Source: SMBSF63 sp034003545
GTDB lineage: Bacteria > Chloroflexota > Anaerolineae > Anaerolineales > Anaerolineaceae
Direction: 5' to 3'
Assembly (NCBI GenBank): GCA_964447155.1
Contig: CAYURM010000028.1
Coordinates: 1-48,399 of the forward strand
Length of the DNA: 48,399 bases
A program made the translations under genes and the position numbers. Below, piece after piece: positions 48,053-48,399 of the stretch (its first letter is position 1; every line of letters starts with the position of its first letter). Below the pieces are notes generated by a model. That model worked only from the letters and a program-made list of their open reading frames with translations. It did not search any database and was not told where the DNA came from.

Positions 48053-48325
48053 TTGTCAGAGAAGCTAGCGTGGGTGATAGCGTGGGAGGAAAATTTGGTG
48101 CGGTCACGCGCAGCGAGCGTGACCACACCTACGGCTGGCTGGTATGTGATGATGGGTATTGGACACGTCGTGACCCTTAAGGTGCCCGCCGCCAGACTGC
48201 GCGAAGTGAACATCGCTATCGAGCGGAATGCCTGGGGCGCCTTCAGCACGGAATTCTACACCACTTATGATTTTGTGGATGCCTGGCAGGAGTTTTGCGC
48301 CAGGGCGATTGATGAGAGTGGGTAA
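48053..48325 (+). CDS. Doubtful small reading frame or remnant
   Basis: This 90-residue open frame has no ribosome binding site and no family I recognise. The last 50 codons (GHVVTLKVPAARLREVNIAI, then FVDAWQEFCARAIDE) read like a real protein, with an amphipathic helix, so it could be the decayed end of a gene or a short orphan. A hairpin with 8-bp arms (48102-48109/48117-48124) sits in its first third, which argues against an intact gene. Confidence 0.2.
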   Translation: MSEKLAWVIAWEENLVRSRAASVTTPTAGWYVMMGIGHVVTLKVPAARLREVNIAIERNAWGAFSTEFYTTYDFVDAWQEFCARAIDESG

Positions 48326-48360
48326 GATTGGTGCGGTCGGAATACTGTCACTGATCACCC

Positions 48361-48366
48361 TATAAT
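48361..48366 (+). promoter_or_regulatory. Possible -10 element at the right edge
   Basis: A perfect TATAAT lies 33 bases from the right end of the window. No -35 is seen. It may belong to a gene beyond the window. Confidence 0.25.
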
Positions 48367-48399
48367 GTACCAATGATATTCACCCAAGATGTACCAGGA

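Noticed and set aside
1..48399. tRNA or rRNA genes
   Set aside because: I looked for TTCGAATC-like T-loops with flanking stems and for rRNA-like stretches and found none I could support.

Overview
The window looks like a piece of chromosome from a member of the Chloroflexota, most likely class Anaerolineae (inference). The grounds are the overall protein style, an archaeal-type ProRS, an A-adding-enzyme-like protein with DHH and CBS domains, a partial atp cluster with a fused b/delta subunit, and moderate GC. Gene density is high and most genes sit in compact operons. No tRNA, rRNA, CRISPR array, phage or transposase gene was found.

Positions 1-17.2 kb hold one long plus-strand run of translation genes: the 3' end of tuf, then rpsJ, a structured 250-bp gap, and rplC-D-W-B, rpsS, rplV, rpsC, rplP, rpmC, rpsQ, rplN-X-E, rpsN (zinc type), rpsH, rplF-R, rpsE, rpmD, rplO, secY, adk, map, rpmJ, rpsM, rpsK, rpsD, rpoA, rplQ, truA, rplM, rpsI. 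This is the fused S10/spc/alpha/L13 arrangement. infA, usual between map and rpmJ, is absent; a good promoter sits there instead. The run ends in a clear intrinsic terminator at 17262-17295.

From 17.3 to 26 kb come a MazG-family pyrophosphohydrolase with a truncated N-terminal methylase domain, a convergent tryptophanase, a pentapeptide-repeat protein with a membrane-protein partner, and an ATP synthase Fo cluster (atpZ-like, atpB, atpE, and a b gene fused to the C-terminal part of delta). No F1 genes follow; a MurE-family ligase comes next.

From 26.2 to 32.7 kb everything is on the minus strand: rpsO-pnp (with a 17-bp tandem repeat between them) and a PilZ / LOG-family / ProRS / helical-repeat cluster. 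From 32.9 to 36.9 kb is a ferrous-iron locus: a DtxR-type iron regulator with a fused FeoA domain and a candidate operator, feoA, a FeoB split into a GTPase gene and a membrane gene by one in-frame stop, and a FeoC-like protein. From 37 to 45.6 kb, mostly minus strand, lie a polytopic GT-C-like membrane protein, a small unknown protein, an EF-G paralogue, a lipoprotein (plus), a GNAT acetyltransferase and a DHH-CBS-CBS-nucleotidyltransferase. The right end carries diaminopropionate ammonia-lyase behind a promoter with two matched GntR-like palindromes, an M24 metallopeptidase, and about 400 bp with no confident gene.

The strongest leads are regulatory or architectural: the rpsJ-rplC leader, the rpsO leader, the iron-regulator operator, the paired palindromes at dpaL, the split FeoB, and the atp cluster lacking F1 genes. 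Tryptophanase plus diaminopropionate ammonia-lyase suggests amino-acid catabolism. All functional calls rest on motif and sequence recognition by eye.
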